The notes: a model not told the origin generated them from the sequence alone. Shown: positions 43,112 to 51,386, counted from the first letter of the stretch. The stretch is 64,000 nt of DNA from Rhodoferax sp. (GCA_031291295.1 JARLJI010000113.1:17328-81327), one strand, 5' to 3'. Numbers and translations: made by a program.

Positions 43112-44809
43112 ATGATCGAAACAGACATCGTGGTCATCGGCAGCGGCGCGGCCGGCCTTACCGCGGCCATCACTGCCTGCAAGCTGGGGCTGGAAGCGCT
43201 GGTGGTCGAAAAGACCGGTCACTTCGGCGGCACCACCGCCTACTCCGGCGGCGCGCCCTGGATTCCCTGCAACCACGTCATGAAGCAGATCGGCCTGGAC
43301 GATTCGCGCGAGGCGGCCGATCGCTACCTGCGCGCCGTGCTCGGCGAGGCCTACCGCGAAGAGCTGGTGCAGCAGTACCTGGACAATGCGCCGCGGATGC
43401 TGCAGTTCCTGGAGAGCAATTCGCAGGTTCGCTTCAAGCCCTTCCCGCTGCCCGACTACGAATCCGAGCTGCCCGGCGCAGCGCGCTGCCGCTCGCTGCT
43501 GACGCCAGAATTCGACGGCCGCCTGCTGGGCAAACGGCTGGCCGAGCTGCGTCAGCCACTGCCGCAGCTGATGCTGTTCGGCAGCATGCAGATCGAGGGC
43601 GCCGACATCCACCCGATGCGTCACGCCCTCAAGACCTGGGCCGGCTTCAAGCACACAGCCAAGGTGATGCGCCGCTTCGTGCTGGACAAGTTGCGCTACG
43701 GCCGCGGCACCCGGCTGGTCAACGGTAACGCGCTGGCGGCGCGGCTGTTCCACTCCGCCATCGAGGCCGGCGTGACGTTGTGGAAGAACACGCCGGCGCT
43801 GGAGCTGGTGATCGAAAACGGCGCGGTGCGCGGCGTGGTGGTTGAGCAGGACGGCAAGCGCGTCACCGTGAAAGCCCGGCGCGGCGTGCTGCTCGCCACC
43901 GGCGGCTTCGGCGCCAACGAGAAGATGCGAGCGAAATACATCCCCACGCCCGAGCATCACTACTCGCTGCAGCCCGAAGGCAACGTGGGTGACGGCATCC
44001 GCATCGGCCTGGCCGCCGGGGCGGTGCACGACCCTGTGCATGCCGGTGACTGCATCTGGACGCCGGTCTCCGTGCTGCGCAAGCCGGACGGCAGTATCGT
44101 GAAGTACCCGCACATCTTCATCGACCGGGCCATGCCCGGCTGCATCGTCGTGGACCCGGGCGGCAAGCGCTTCGTCAACGAAGGCGCCTCTTACCAGACT
44201 TTCGTGGGCACCATGCACCAGCGCGGCCTGACCACGGTACACCTGATCGCCAACCGCGACTTCCTGCGCAAGTATGGGCTGGGACTGGCCCGGCCGGCGC
44301 CCTTTAGCGAACGCGCCTATGTGGAATCCGGCTACCTGATCGAGGCAGCCACGCTGGCCGAGCTGGCAGCGCGCATCGGTGTCGATGCGCGCCAGCTGGA
44401 AACCACGGTGCGCCGCTTCAACGAGGGCGCGCTGCGCGGCGAGGACCTGGAATTCGGCAAGGGCGCCGACGCCCATTCGAAGTTCCGCGGCGACCAGACC
44501 CACCAGCCCAACCCCAGCCTCGGGCCGATCGGCGACGGTCCTTACTACGCCGTCGCGCTGCACCCGGGCGACCTGAGCACCGTCGGCGGCCTGGACACCA
44601 ACGGCAGCGCGCAAGTGCTGGCGGCCGACGGCACGCCAATCCAGGGGCTGTATGCCGCAGGGCTGGACATGAATTCAATGATGCGCGGCCGCTACCCCGG
44701 CGGCGGCTCCAGCATCGGCCCGGCCATGACCTTCGGCTACATCGCCGCGCGCCACATGGCACCGGGCACGGTCAGGGCCGACCAGCACGAACTGGAGGTG
44801 GCAGCATGA
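43112..44809 (+). CDS. FAD-dependent dehydrogenase (KstD/fumarate reductase-like)
   Basis: 565-aa flavoprotein. FAD motif VVIGSGAAGLTAAITACKLG near residue 7, then FGGTTAYSGGAPWIP as in 3-ketosteroid delta1-dehydrogenases, VLLATGGFGANEKMR and the C-terminal YPGGGSSIGPAMTFGYIAAR. It would introduce or remove a C=C bond next to a ketone. Substrate need not be a steroid. The stop overlaps the next SDR start (ATGA). Confidence 0.92.
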   Translation: MIETDIVVIGSGAAGLTAAITACKLGLEALVVEKTGHFGGTTAYSGGAPWIPCNHVMKQIGLDDSREAADRYLRAVLGEAYREELVQQYLDNAPRMLQFLESNSQVRFKPFPLPDYESELPGAARCRSLLTPEFDGRLLGKRLAELRQPLPQLMLFGSMQIEGADIHPMRHALKTWAGFKHTAKVMRRFVLDKLRYGRGTRLVNGNALAARLFHSAIEAGVTLWKNTPALELVIENGAVRGVVVEQDGKRVTVKARRGVLLATGGFGANEKMRAKYIPTPEHHYSLQPEGNVGDGIRIGLAAGAVHDPVHAGDCIWTPVSVLRKPDGSIVKYPHIFIDRAMPGCIVVDPGGKRFVNEGASYQTFVGTMHQRGLTTVHLIANRDFLRKYGLGLARPAPFSERAYVESGYLIEAATLAELAARIGVDARQLETTVRRFNEGALRGEDLEFGKGADAHSKFRGDQTHQPNPSLGPIGDGPYYAVALHPGDLSTVGGLDTNGSAQVLAADGTPIQGLYAAGLDMNSMMRGRYPGGGSSIGPAMTFGYIAARHMAPGTVRADQHELEVAA

Positions 44810-45639
44810 TCGACTACGGACTGAAGGACCGGGTGATCTTCATCACCGGTGGCGGCTCGGGCATCGGCCGCGCCATCGCCTTGCTGGCGGCACGCGGCGG
44901 CGCCCGCGTCGCAGTCGCGGACGCCGTGGCCGAGCGCGCCACGCAGGTCGCCGCCGAACTGCGCGACCTGGGCATGCAGGCGATGGGTGAACTGCTTGAC
45001 GTACGCGACTCGCAGACTTGCGACAACGTGGTCGCGCGCGTCGAGGAGCAACTCGGTCCGCTCGACGGCATGGTGGCCTGCGCAGGCATCTCACCGCCCT
45101 CGGCCGCCACCGATATGGGCGACGAAACCTGGTCGCGCTGCCTGGACGTCAACCTCACCGGCATGTTTCGCTCGATCCGTCCCGTCGGCCAGCGCATGGT
45201 GCAACGCAAGCGCGGCGCCATCGTGACGATCTCCTCGGTGGACGGCCTCGGCGGCCACGCCGGCCGCGCGCACTACAGCGCTTCCAAGCACGGCGTGATC
45301 GGTCTCACGCGCGCGTTGGCGATCGAATGGGGCCGCCATGGCGTGCGCGTCAACTCCGTCGCACCGGGCGTCGTCGACACGCCGCTGCTGCGCGCCAACA
45401 TTCCGCCGGACCACCTGCAGTACGCGATGCTCGACCGCATCCCCATGGGTCGCCTCGCGCGCGCCGAGGAACAGGCCGGCCCGACGCTGTTCCTGCTGTC
45501 CGACGCCGCGAGCTATCTCACCGGCTCCGTGATGACCGTCGACGGCGGCACCTCGGCCGGCTACTTCACGCGCTGGAATGGCGCCGACCTCGGCTCGCGT
45601 GCGCTGCTCGAGGCTGGCGCCTACGGCGAACCCCAGTAA
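44806..45639 (+). CDS. SDR family oxidoreductase
   Basis: 277-aa SDR. FITGGGSGIGRAIALLA near residue 12, Ser in ISSVDGLGGH, YSASKHGVIGL as Tyr/Lys motif, VAPGVVDTPLL. A C-terminal extension (TRWNGADLGSRALLEAG) follows the usual end. Coupled to the FAD dehydrogenase. Confidence 0.93.
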   Translation: MIDYGLKDRVIFITGGGSGIGRAIALLAARGGARVAVADAVAERATQVAAELRDLGMQAMGELLDVRDSQTCDNVVARVEEQLGPLDGMVACAGISPPSAATDMGDETWSRCLDVNLTGMFRSIRPVGQRMVQRKRGAIVTISSVDGLGGHAGRAHYSASKHGVIGLTRALAIEWGRHGVRVNSVAPGVVDTPLLRANIPPDHLQYAMLDRIPMGRLARAEEQAGPTLFLLSDAASYLTGSVMTVDGGTSAGYFTRWNGADLGSRALLEAGAYGEPQ

Positions 45640-45665
45640 CTCTTTTCAACACCTAGGCATCACCC

Positions 45666-46397
45666 ATGAAAAACCTGTTCGACCTGCGCGGCGAGCGCAT
45701 CCTCATCACCGGCACCGGCGGCGCCATCGGCGGCGCCACGGCGCGCGTCTGCTCGGCACTCGGCGCCGAGCTGATCATCACCGACCTGAAGGCTCCGACC
45801 GAACTTGCCAGCGAAATCGGCGCTCGCGCCGTCGCGCTCGACAACACGAAGCGCGACGACGTCAACGCCGTGTTCGCGGATGCCGGCCAGCTGGACGCCA
45901 TGATCGACTGCAGCGGTTACTACGTGAAGGGCGACTGGCTCGACGGCGGCGACGAATGGGAAACGCTGCTCGCTCGCACCATGGACATCAACGTCAAGGG
46001 GCCGGTGAACCTGATCCGCGCCTGCATGCCGGCCATGATGAAGCGCGGCAGCGGCCGCATCGTGCTGACCAGCTCGATGGCCGCACGCAATGCGGGCTCC
46101 ACGCTGGCGGTCGAGCCGGCCTATGCAGCTTCCAAGGGCGGTCTGCAGGCGCTGGTGCGTTACTTCGCGCGGCAGGCGGCGGCCCATGGTGTGGTCGTCA
46201 ACGGCATCGCGCCGGGCCCGATCCTAACGCCGCTACTGGTCTCAGCCAACCAACCATTTGCCCTGGACAGTTACCCGATGAAGCGCTTTGGCCAGCCCGA
46301 CGAGATCGGCTGGCCGGCGGCCTTCCTGGCCTCGCGCGGCGCCACCTTCACCACCGGCGCGGTGCTCGACGTCAACGGCGGCATGTGCTTCTCCTGA
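45666..46397 (+). CDS. SDR family oxidoreductase
   Basis: 243-aa SDR. The glycine motif is ITGTGGAIGGATARV, less usual (GGAIGG), and the catalytic set is SSMAARN, YAASKGGLQAL; VNGIAPGPILTPLL and LDVNGGMCFS match the SDR at 31514. 26 bp from the upstream gene. Confidence 0.91.
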   Translation: MKNLFDLRGERILITGTGGAIGGATARVCSALGAELIITDLKAPTELASEIGARAVALDNTKRDDVNAVFADAGQLDAMIDCSGYYVKGDWLDGGDEWETLLARTMDINVKGPVNLIRACMPAMMKRGSGRIVLTSSMAARNAGSTLAVEPAYAASKGGLQALVRYFARQAAAHGVVVNGIAPGPILTPLLVSANQPFALDSYPMKRFGQPDEIGWPAAFLASRGATFTTGAVLDVNGGMCFS

Positions 46398-46410
46398 CCG
46401 AAGTTCCGCG

Positions 46411-48399
46411 ATGAGCAACCTCTCAGCCCTGTGGCAGCCGGTGCGCATCGGCCACGTCGAAACGCGCAACCGGATCTACCTGCCGGCCCACCAACCCAGC
46501 CTGCCGCCGCTGGAATACGGCGCCTACCTGGCCGAGCGCGCACGCGGCGGCGTCGGCCTGATCGTGACGCACGGCTTCCACGTGCACCCGGCCAGCGCGC
46601 GCGCTGGCGTCTCGCCCTGGGAGCCGGCCTGGGCCGACGCCGTGCACAAGTTCGTGGCGCCGGCCAAGTCGCTGGGCTGCCCGGTGTTCGTGCAGATCAC
46701 GCACATGGGCGCCAGCGGCACGCGCCGCACCGACGACATGGACCTGTGGGGCTCGGTGCTCGCGCCCTCGGCGATTCCTTCGCCGGTGCACCGCGCCATG
46801 CCCAAGCCGATGGAAGAGGAAGACATTGCTGCGGTGATCGAAGGCTTTGCCTCCACGGCAGCCAACGTTCAGGCCGGCAGCGGCGACGGCGTGGAGATCC
46901 ACGGCTCGCATGGCTACCTGCTCTCCAACTTCCTCTCGCCCTACTGGAACCGGCGTGACGACGCCTGGGGCGGCGACACGGCGCGCCGCGCCCGGCTGGC
47001 GGTCGAGATCGGCCGGGCGGTGCGCAAGCGCTGCGGCCCGAACTTCGTCATCGGCATCAAACTGAGCCTGGACGAATACCTGGGCGATGCCGGCACCAAC
47101 CCGAATGAAACCGTGCGCGTAGTGCAGTTCCTGGAGCGCGAGCGCCTGTTCGACTACGTATGCATCTCGCACACCGACTACCACCAGAACCACAAGCTGG
47201 TGCCGCCCGCCTCTAGCGGCGAGACGGCGCCGCTGGCTGCCAATGCGAAGCTGGTGCGCGAGGCGCTGGCCGGCCGCATCCCGCTGCTGATCCAGGGCTC
47301 GGTGCGTGAACTGAACACGGCGGCGCAGATCGTGGAGCGCGGCCAGTCCGACCTAGTCGGGCTGGTGCGCGCCCACATCGCGGATCCCGAGATCGTCAAC
47401 AAGGCGCGCGAGGGCCGCGCTGACGAAACCCGCCGCTGCGTCGGCGCCAACCAAGGGTGTTGGCGCCGCCTGGGCCAGAACCTGAGCTGCACGGTGAACC
47501 CGGCCGCCGGACGCGAACTGACTGTCGGCATCACCGTCGTGAAGGCCGCCGCCACGCCGCGCAAGCTGCTGGTGATCGGCGGCGGCCCCGGCGGACTCAA
47601 GTTCGCCGACACCGCCGCGTCGCTCGGCCACCAGGTCACGGTGTGGGAGCGCGGTGCGCGGCTGGGCGGCCAGGTACGGTACGCCGGCCAGTTGCCGGAC
47701 TATGCGTCGTGGAATTTCCTGGTGGACGACCTCGAAGCCTCGCTGCGTCGGCGCAATGTGGACGTCCGCCTGAACACCGAAGCTTCTGCCGAAGCTGTGG
47801 CCACCTTCGGTGCCGACGAGATCGTCGTCGCCACCGGCGCGCGCTGGCAGACCAGTGGCTTCTCGACTTTTCGCACCGACCGAGATGCGATCCCGCAGGC
47901 GCGCGGTTCTCATGTGCTGGACCCCATCACAGCACTGGACAACATTGAAGCGTGCGGGCGCAAGGTGCTGGTCGTGGACGACAACGGCGACTACCTGCCG
48001 ATAGGGCTAGCGCGCCTGCTGGCTGCGAGCGACCGCGAGGTCCTGATCGTGACGTCGGACGCGATGAGCGGCCGCAAGATGGAAGCCACGCTGGATTGGC
48101 CCTGGGTCATGCCGCGCGCGGCGCTAGCCGGCGTCAAGCTGCGCACATCGACGTTTGTCGAGCGCATCGAGGCGGGCCAGGTGGAACTGCGCAGCGCCTT
48201 GTCCGGCGCGGCCGAACGCATTGCCGCCGACACCGTGGTGCTGTGCATGATGCGCGAGAGCGAAGACTACCTGTACCACCAGCTCAAGGCCCGCGGCCTG
48301 AAGGTGCGACGCGTGGGCGACTGCATAGCGCCGCGCGAGGTGGACGACGCGGTGCTGGAGGGTTTCCGTGAGGCGCAAGCCGTCGGGGCGATCGCATGA
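46411..48399 (+). CDS. NADH:flavin oxidoreductase / 2,4-dienoyl-CoA-reductase-like (OYE family)
   Basis: 662-aa protein with an N-terminal FMN TIM barrel (MSNLSALWQPVRIGHVETRN, EIHGSHGYLLSNFLSP with His/Tyr catalytic region) and a C-terminal FAD/NAD(P)-binding half (LLVIGGGPGGLKFADTAA near residue 387). The linker that normally holds a 4Fe-4S cluster reads CVGANQGC followed by LSC: the second cluster Cys of the usual CxxCxxxC is Ala. It would reduce an alpha,beta-unsaturated or dienoyl intermediate. The stop overlaps the GST start. Confidence 0.92.
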   Translation: MSNLSALWQPVRIGHVETRNRIYLPAHQPSLPPLEYGAYLAERARGGVGLIVTHGFHVHPASARAGVSPWEPAWADAVHKFVAPAKSLGCPVFVQITHMGASGTRRTDDMDLWGSVLAPSAIPSPVHRAMPKPMEEEDIAAVIEGFASTAANVQAGSGDGVEIHGSHGYLLSNFLSPYWNRRDDAWGGDTARRARLAVEIGRAVRKRCGPNFVIGIKLSLDEYLGDAGTNPNETVRVVQFLERERLFDYVCISHTDYHQNHKLVPPASSGETAPLAANAKLVREALAGRIPLLIQGSVRELNTAAQIVERGQSDLVGLVRAHIADPEIVNKAREGRADETRRCVGANQGCWRRLGQNLSCTVNPAAGRELTVGITVVKAAATPRKLLVIGGGPGGLKFADTAASLGHQVTVWERGARLGGQVRYAGQLPDYASWNFLVDDLEASLRRRNVDVRLNTEASAEAVATFGADEIVVATGARWQTSGFSTFRTDRDAIPQARGSHVLDPITALDNIEACGRKVLVVDDNGDYLPIGLARLLAASDREVLIVTSDAMSGRKMEATLDWPWVMPRAALAGVKLRTSTFVERIEAGQVELRSALSGAAERIAADTVVLCMMRESEDYLYHQLKARGLKVRRVGDCIAPREVDDAVLEGFREAQAVGAIA

Positions 48400-49121
48400 T
48401 CGACTTTCATTACGTACCCACGGGCAACAACCTCAAGATCGCGATCGCGCTGGAAGAACTGGGCCTGACCTACCGGCTGGTCAAGTACGACATGTACGCC
48501 GGCACCCATCTCACGCCCGAATTCCGCCAAATCAACCCGAACAGCAAGTTGCCGGCCATCGTCGACAGCGAGCCTGCCGACGCGGGTGAACCGCTGGCCG
48601 TGTTCGAGTCAGGGGCTATTCTTCTGTACCTCACCGAGAAAACGGGCAGGCTTCTGCCGGCGGAATGGCGCCGCCGGCAAGAGGCCCAGCAATGGCTGGT
48701 CTGGCAGGTGGCCGGCCTCGGCCCCATGTTCGGGCAGGCGAACCACTTCGTGCGCTACGCTCCGGCAGGCCAAGACTATGCGGTCGAACGCTACCTGCGC
48801 GAGGCCAGGCGGTTGCTCGAAGTGCTGGACCGCAGGTTGCGCGGCAGGGATTATCTTGCCGACGAATACAGCATCTCCGACATCGCCTGTTATCCGTGGG
48901 TATCCGGCACGCGCGGCATCGGCATCGAAGTGGCAGGGATGCCTTCCCTTGCAGCCTGGATCGAGCGCATCCGCGCGCGCCCCGCTGTCGAGCGGGCCGT
49001 CGCAGCAATCATGGACGCCGATCGGTCGAAGTACATACAAACGCGGCCCAGCCTCACGCCGCAGGAATGGTCAAACCTCTTCGGCGACCGTTTGCTCGCG
49101 GCCGCCAGGGATGAACAGTAA
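48396..49121 (+). CDS. Glutathione S-transferase family protein (YfcG/YghU-like)
   Basis: 241-aa GST. N-terminal thioredoxin-like domain with PTGNNLKIAIALEELG, NPNSKLPAIVD (cis-Pro region) and FESGAILLYLTEKTG; alpha-helical C-terminal domain with EYSISDIACYPWVSG. It could remove glutathione from, or isomerise, a reactive intermediate or act as a disulfide reductase. Last gene of the unit from 41882. Confidence 0.92.
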   Translation: MIDFHYVPTGNNLKIAIALEELGLTYRLVKYDMYAGTHLTPEFRQINPNSKLPAIVDSEPADAGEPLAVFESGAILLYLTEKTGRLLPAEWRRRQEAQQWLVWQVAGLGPMFGQANHFVRYAPAGQDYAVERYLREARRLLEVLDRRLRGRDYLADEYSISDIACYPWVSGTRGIGIEVAGMPSLAAWIERIRARPAVERAVAAIMDADRSKYIQTRPSLTPQEWSNLFGDRLLAAARDEQ

Positions 49122-49180
49122 GTATCGTTTGGGCCCCAGAAATTGCGGCAGCCGTCCGTCGCGATGCTGGCGCGAAGTCG

Positions 49181-49215
49181 AACGCAACGCGGATCGGATG
49201 ATCCGCGATTGCGTT
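49181..49215. repeat. 15-bp stem hairpin of unknown role
   Basis: AACGCAA-CGCGGATC, loop GGAT, then GATCCGCG-A-TTGCGTT: 15 paired bases with one bulged A. No T-run follows, so it is not a classical intrinsic terminator; it may stabilise or end the GST transcript or be a REP-like element. Confidence 0.7.
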
Positions 49216-49407
49216 TCCGGTAGGTGGCTGCGTTCATCGGGATAGGGGCCAAGCATCGCTGACCGGGCCCCTCCCACACCGCCCGATCGGCTCGCAGCTT
49301 CGCTCCACGCTTCCGCTCCGCGATCAGTCGCCCTCTCGCAATTGCGCTTCGCTTGCGTATCGCTGTGATCAACTCGCGGGAGGACTTGCACCTTGGGCGC
49401 ACAAGAA

Positions 49408-49429
49408 AAAGGCCGCTTTCGCGGCCTTT
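49408..49429 (-). terminator. Intrinsic terminator of the binding-protein gene
   Basis: On the minus strand GGCCGC-GAAA-GCGGCC followed by TTTTTC, 25-45 bp after the stop of the gene at 49453. The stem can also act in the plus direction (followed by TTT). Confidence 0.85.
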
Positions 49430-49452
49430 CCATTTATCGGCGCGGTCGCGTT

Positions 49453-50664
49453 TCAGCGCTCGACGGTGATCAGCTCGGACATCGGCACCCAGCTCTTGCC
49501 GTCGAACTTCACCAGCCTCGCCTGGCGGATCGGGTAGTAGTCGTCGGGCCGGTAGTTCACCGTCATGCCAGGCAGCAGCATGCCCAGCTCCACGTCCTTC
49601 AGCGTCGTGACCTGCTTGAGCAGGTTCTCGCGCGTCAGGTTGTCGCCACATCGCGCGAGCGCCAGCGCCGCCAGCTTCGCGCCCATGTAGGTGTACACCG
49701 AGGTCGTGTCGCCCGGATTGTCGTCGGGCAGGTATTTCTTGAAGAAGGCCAGATAGTCCTGCACGGCCTTGTCGTCTTTCCAGCGCGGGTCAAAGGGCGA
49801 CTTGAACCAGGCCGAGGAAACCAGCCCTGTCGAGTTGTCCAGGCCGGCCGGCGTCAATACGCCGCTGATCGAGCTGGAGACGTAGGCAACGACGAAGAAC
49901 GGCTTCCAGCCGATCGCGCCGACCTTGCGGATGGCTTGCGCGCCCGCTTTGTTGGAGGTGAAGACCATCAGCGTGTCGGCGCCGGAGGCGTGCAATTGCA
50001 GGATCTGCGAGTCCACCGTCGGATCGGAGACCTCCGCACTCGCTTCCTTCACGATCATCTGGTCGGCCTTGGGGCCGAGCGCCTCACGGAAGCCCTTGAT
50101 GTAGGACTTTCCCACGTCGTCGTTCTGGTACAGCACAGCGATCTTGGCGTTTGGGCGGTTCTGCAATAAGTACTTGCCGTAGATGCTGCCTTCGATGTTG
50201 TAGGCGAAGGAGAAGGGCACGGTCCATGGCGTGGCCTTGGCATCGTGCAGACCAGGGCTGGAGGCATAGAACAGCAACTGCGGCACCTTCCTCGCATTCA
50301 GGTATTTCTGCACCGAGGTCTGGGCCGCGGTGCCCATGGAATTGACCATGGCAAGCACGTGCTCGCTTTCCACAAGCTTGCGCGTCGCTTCGACGGTCTT
50401 GGGGGGGCTGTAGGCGTCGTCCAGCGACAGCAGATTGATCTTGCGCCCGTTGATGCCGCCCTGGGTCTCGTTGAGCATCTTGAAGTAGGCCACCGACATG
50501 CGGCCGACCATGGAATAGGCCGAACCGGGGCCACTGTAGGCCACGGTCTGGCCGAGCTTGATCTCGGTGTCGGTGACGCCGGGGCCGTAGTTCTTCTGGG
50601 CGTGCGCCGGCAGTGCCGTGGCGATGGCAGCGCCTGCCAGCAGGCCGATGAGGGAAGAGCGCAT
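49453..50664 (-). CDS. LIV-type ABC transporter substrate-binding protein
   Basis: 403-aa periplasmic binding protein. Signal peptide MRSSLIGLLAGAAIATALPA with cleavage after AHA, then GVTDTEIKLGQTVAYSGPGS, the Peripla_BP_6 start. Start ATG 50664 has AGGAG; the frame continues upstream but the signal peptide fixes it here. Single-gene unit with its own dyad promoter and terminator. Shares the fold but little close sequence with the protein at 30387. Confidence 0.93.
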   Translation of the reverse strand: MRSSLIGLLAGAAIATALPAHAQKNYGPGVTDTEIKLGQTVAYSGPGSAYSMVGRMSVAYFKMLNETQGGINGRKINLLSLDDAYSPPKTVEATRKLVESEHVLAMVNSMGTAAQTSVQKYLNARKVPQLLFYASSPGLHDAKATPWTVPFSFAYNIEGSIYGKYLLQNRPNAKIAVLYQNDDVGKSYIKGFREALGPKADQMIVKEASAEVSDPTVDSQILQLHASGADTLMVFTSNKAGAQAIRKVGAIGWKPFFVVAYVSSSISGVLTPAGLDNSTGLVSSAWFKSPFDPRWKDDKAVQDYLAFFKKYLPDDNPGDTTSVYTYMGAKLAALALARCGDNLTRENLLKQVTTLKDVELGMLLPGMTVNYRPDDYYPIRQARLVKFDGKSWVPMSELITVER

Positions 50665-50725
50665 GAAGTCTCCTGGGGTTGTACGGGGTGAATGTTCCGG
50701 CGCGGTCCGCTCCGGATACAACGCA

Positions 50726-50771
50726 AGTAAACCAAGCGGCGCGGTCCGCGTCTGTCCCTATATGGCGTGAC
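50726..50771 (-). promoter_or_regulatory. Dyad-box promoter of the binding protein at 50664
   Basis: Minus strand: GTCACG-CCATAT-AGGGAC (50771-50754), the most degenerate of the set, -35-like CAGACG, 22 bp, then TTTACT (50731-50726). Confidence 0.65.
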
Positions 50772-50794
50772 AGGGTTTGCCCTTGTGCCGCCAA

Positions 50795-50840
50795 GCCCCC
50801 TCCGCAGGGGACATACGTTGCGCACCGCGGCTCCTAGAGT
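50795..50840 (+). promoter_or_regulatory. Dyad-box promoter of the DUF3237 gene at 50850
   Basis: GCCCCC-TCCGCA-GGGGAC (50795-50812), -35-like CATACG, 22 bp, then TAGAGT (50835-50840). Transcription should begin within a few bases of the ATG. Confidence 0.72.
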
Positions 50841-50849
50841 CCTTTGTCC

Positions 50850-51317
50850 ATGGACACCATCAATGTACGGTCGCTAATGACGATGACGGCCTGGGCAGAC
50901 ACCAGTACGGCCAACCACATCGGAAACGTACCTGCAGGCTATGCTCGGCGCGTCACCTTTGTGACCGGCGGCACCTTCGAAGGCGAGCGGCTGCGCGGCC
51001 GCGTGCTGCCCGCCGGTGGCGACTTCCTCATCCTGCGACCCGACGGCGCGATGCACTTGGACGTGCGTCTGGTGCTGGAAACCGACCAAGGCGAGCTGAT
51101 CTACATAACCTACGTGGGCCGCCGCTACGCGCCGCCCGAGGTCATGGCCAGGTACGTCGGCTCCGAAGCTGTCGATGCAGACGCGGAATACTTCCGCACG
51201 CTTGTGCAGTTCGAATGCGCTTCACCGCGCCTGCTGTGGCTGAACAACCTAATGGCTGTGGGCTTCGGCAGTCGCAGCGCCAGCGGCGTGACTTACCGGA
51301 TCGTCGAGATTCTTTGA
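50850..51317 (+). CDS. DUF3237 family protein
   Basis: 155-aa paralogue of the protein at 36702: GGTFEGERLRGRVLPAGGDF, DVRLVLETDQGELIYITYVG, YFRTLVQFECASPRLLWLNN. The ATG 50850 gives an N-terminus that lines up with the paralogue. It lies about 3 nt after the predicted transcription start and has no Shine-Dalgarno, so probably leaderless. Function unknown. Confidence 0.83.
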   Translation: MDTINVRSLMTMTAWADTSTANHIGNVPAGYARRVTFVTGGTFEGERLRGRVLPAGGDFLILRPDGAMHLDVRLVLETDQGELIYITYVGRRYAPPEVMARYVGSEAVDADAEYFRTLVQFECASPRLLWLNNLMAVGFGSRSASGVTYRIVEIL

Positions 51318-51340
51318 TCAGCCGGAGTCTAGCCGCCCGG

Positions 51341-51386
51341 GTCCCCGCAGCAGGGGACATACGCGGGGGGTGCGATCGCCTAAATT
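51341..51386 (+). promoter_or_regulatory. Dyad-box promoter of the P450 unit at 51418
   Basis: GTCCCC-GCAGCA-GGGGAC (51341-51358), -35-like CATACG, 22 bp, then TAAATT (51381-51386). Leader about 25 nt with GAGGAG. It begins 24 bp after the DUF3237 stop, so this small gene and the P450 unit have separate promoters. Confidence 0.8.

Larger units (their letters stand above)
49122..49452. other. Convergent intergenic region with strong hairpin
   Basis: 331 bp between the GST gene and the convergent binding-protein gene. It has a long hairpin (49181-49215), then G/C-rich sequence without a credible gene, and the terminator at 49408-49429. A stretch around 49260 (GACCGGGCCCCTCCCACACC) reminded me of group II intron flanks, not enough for a call. 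Confidence 0.5.

Noticed and set aside
43112..44809. Calling the FAD dehydrogenase a true 3-ketosteroid delta1-dehydrogenase and the island a steroid pathway
   Set aside because: The motifs are shared by the wider FAD_binding_2 family and no Kst, Hsa or Tes ring-degradation genes are present.
49250..49290. Sequence resembling group II intron flanks
   Set aside because: Only a short G/C-rich similarity from memory; no reverse transcriptase or domain V structure could be shown.
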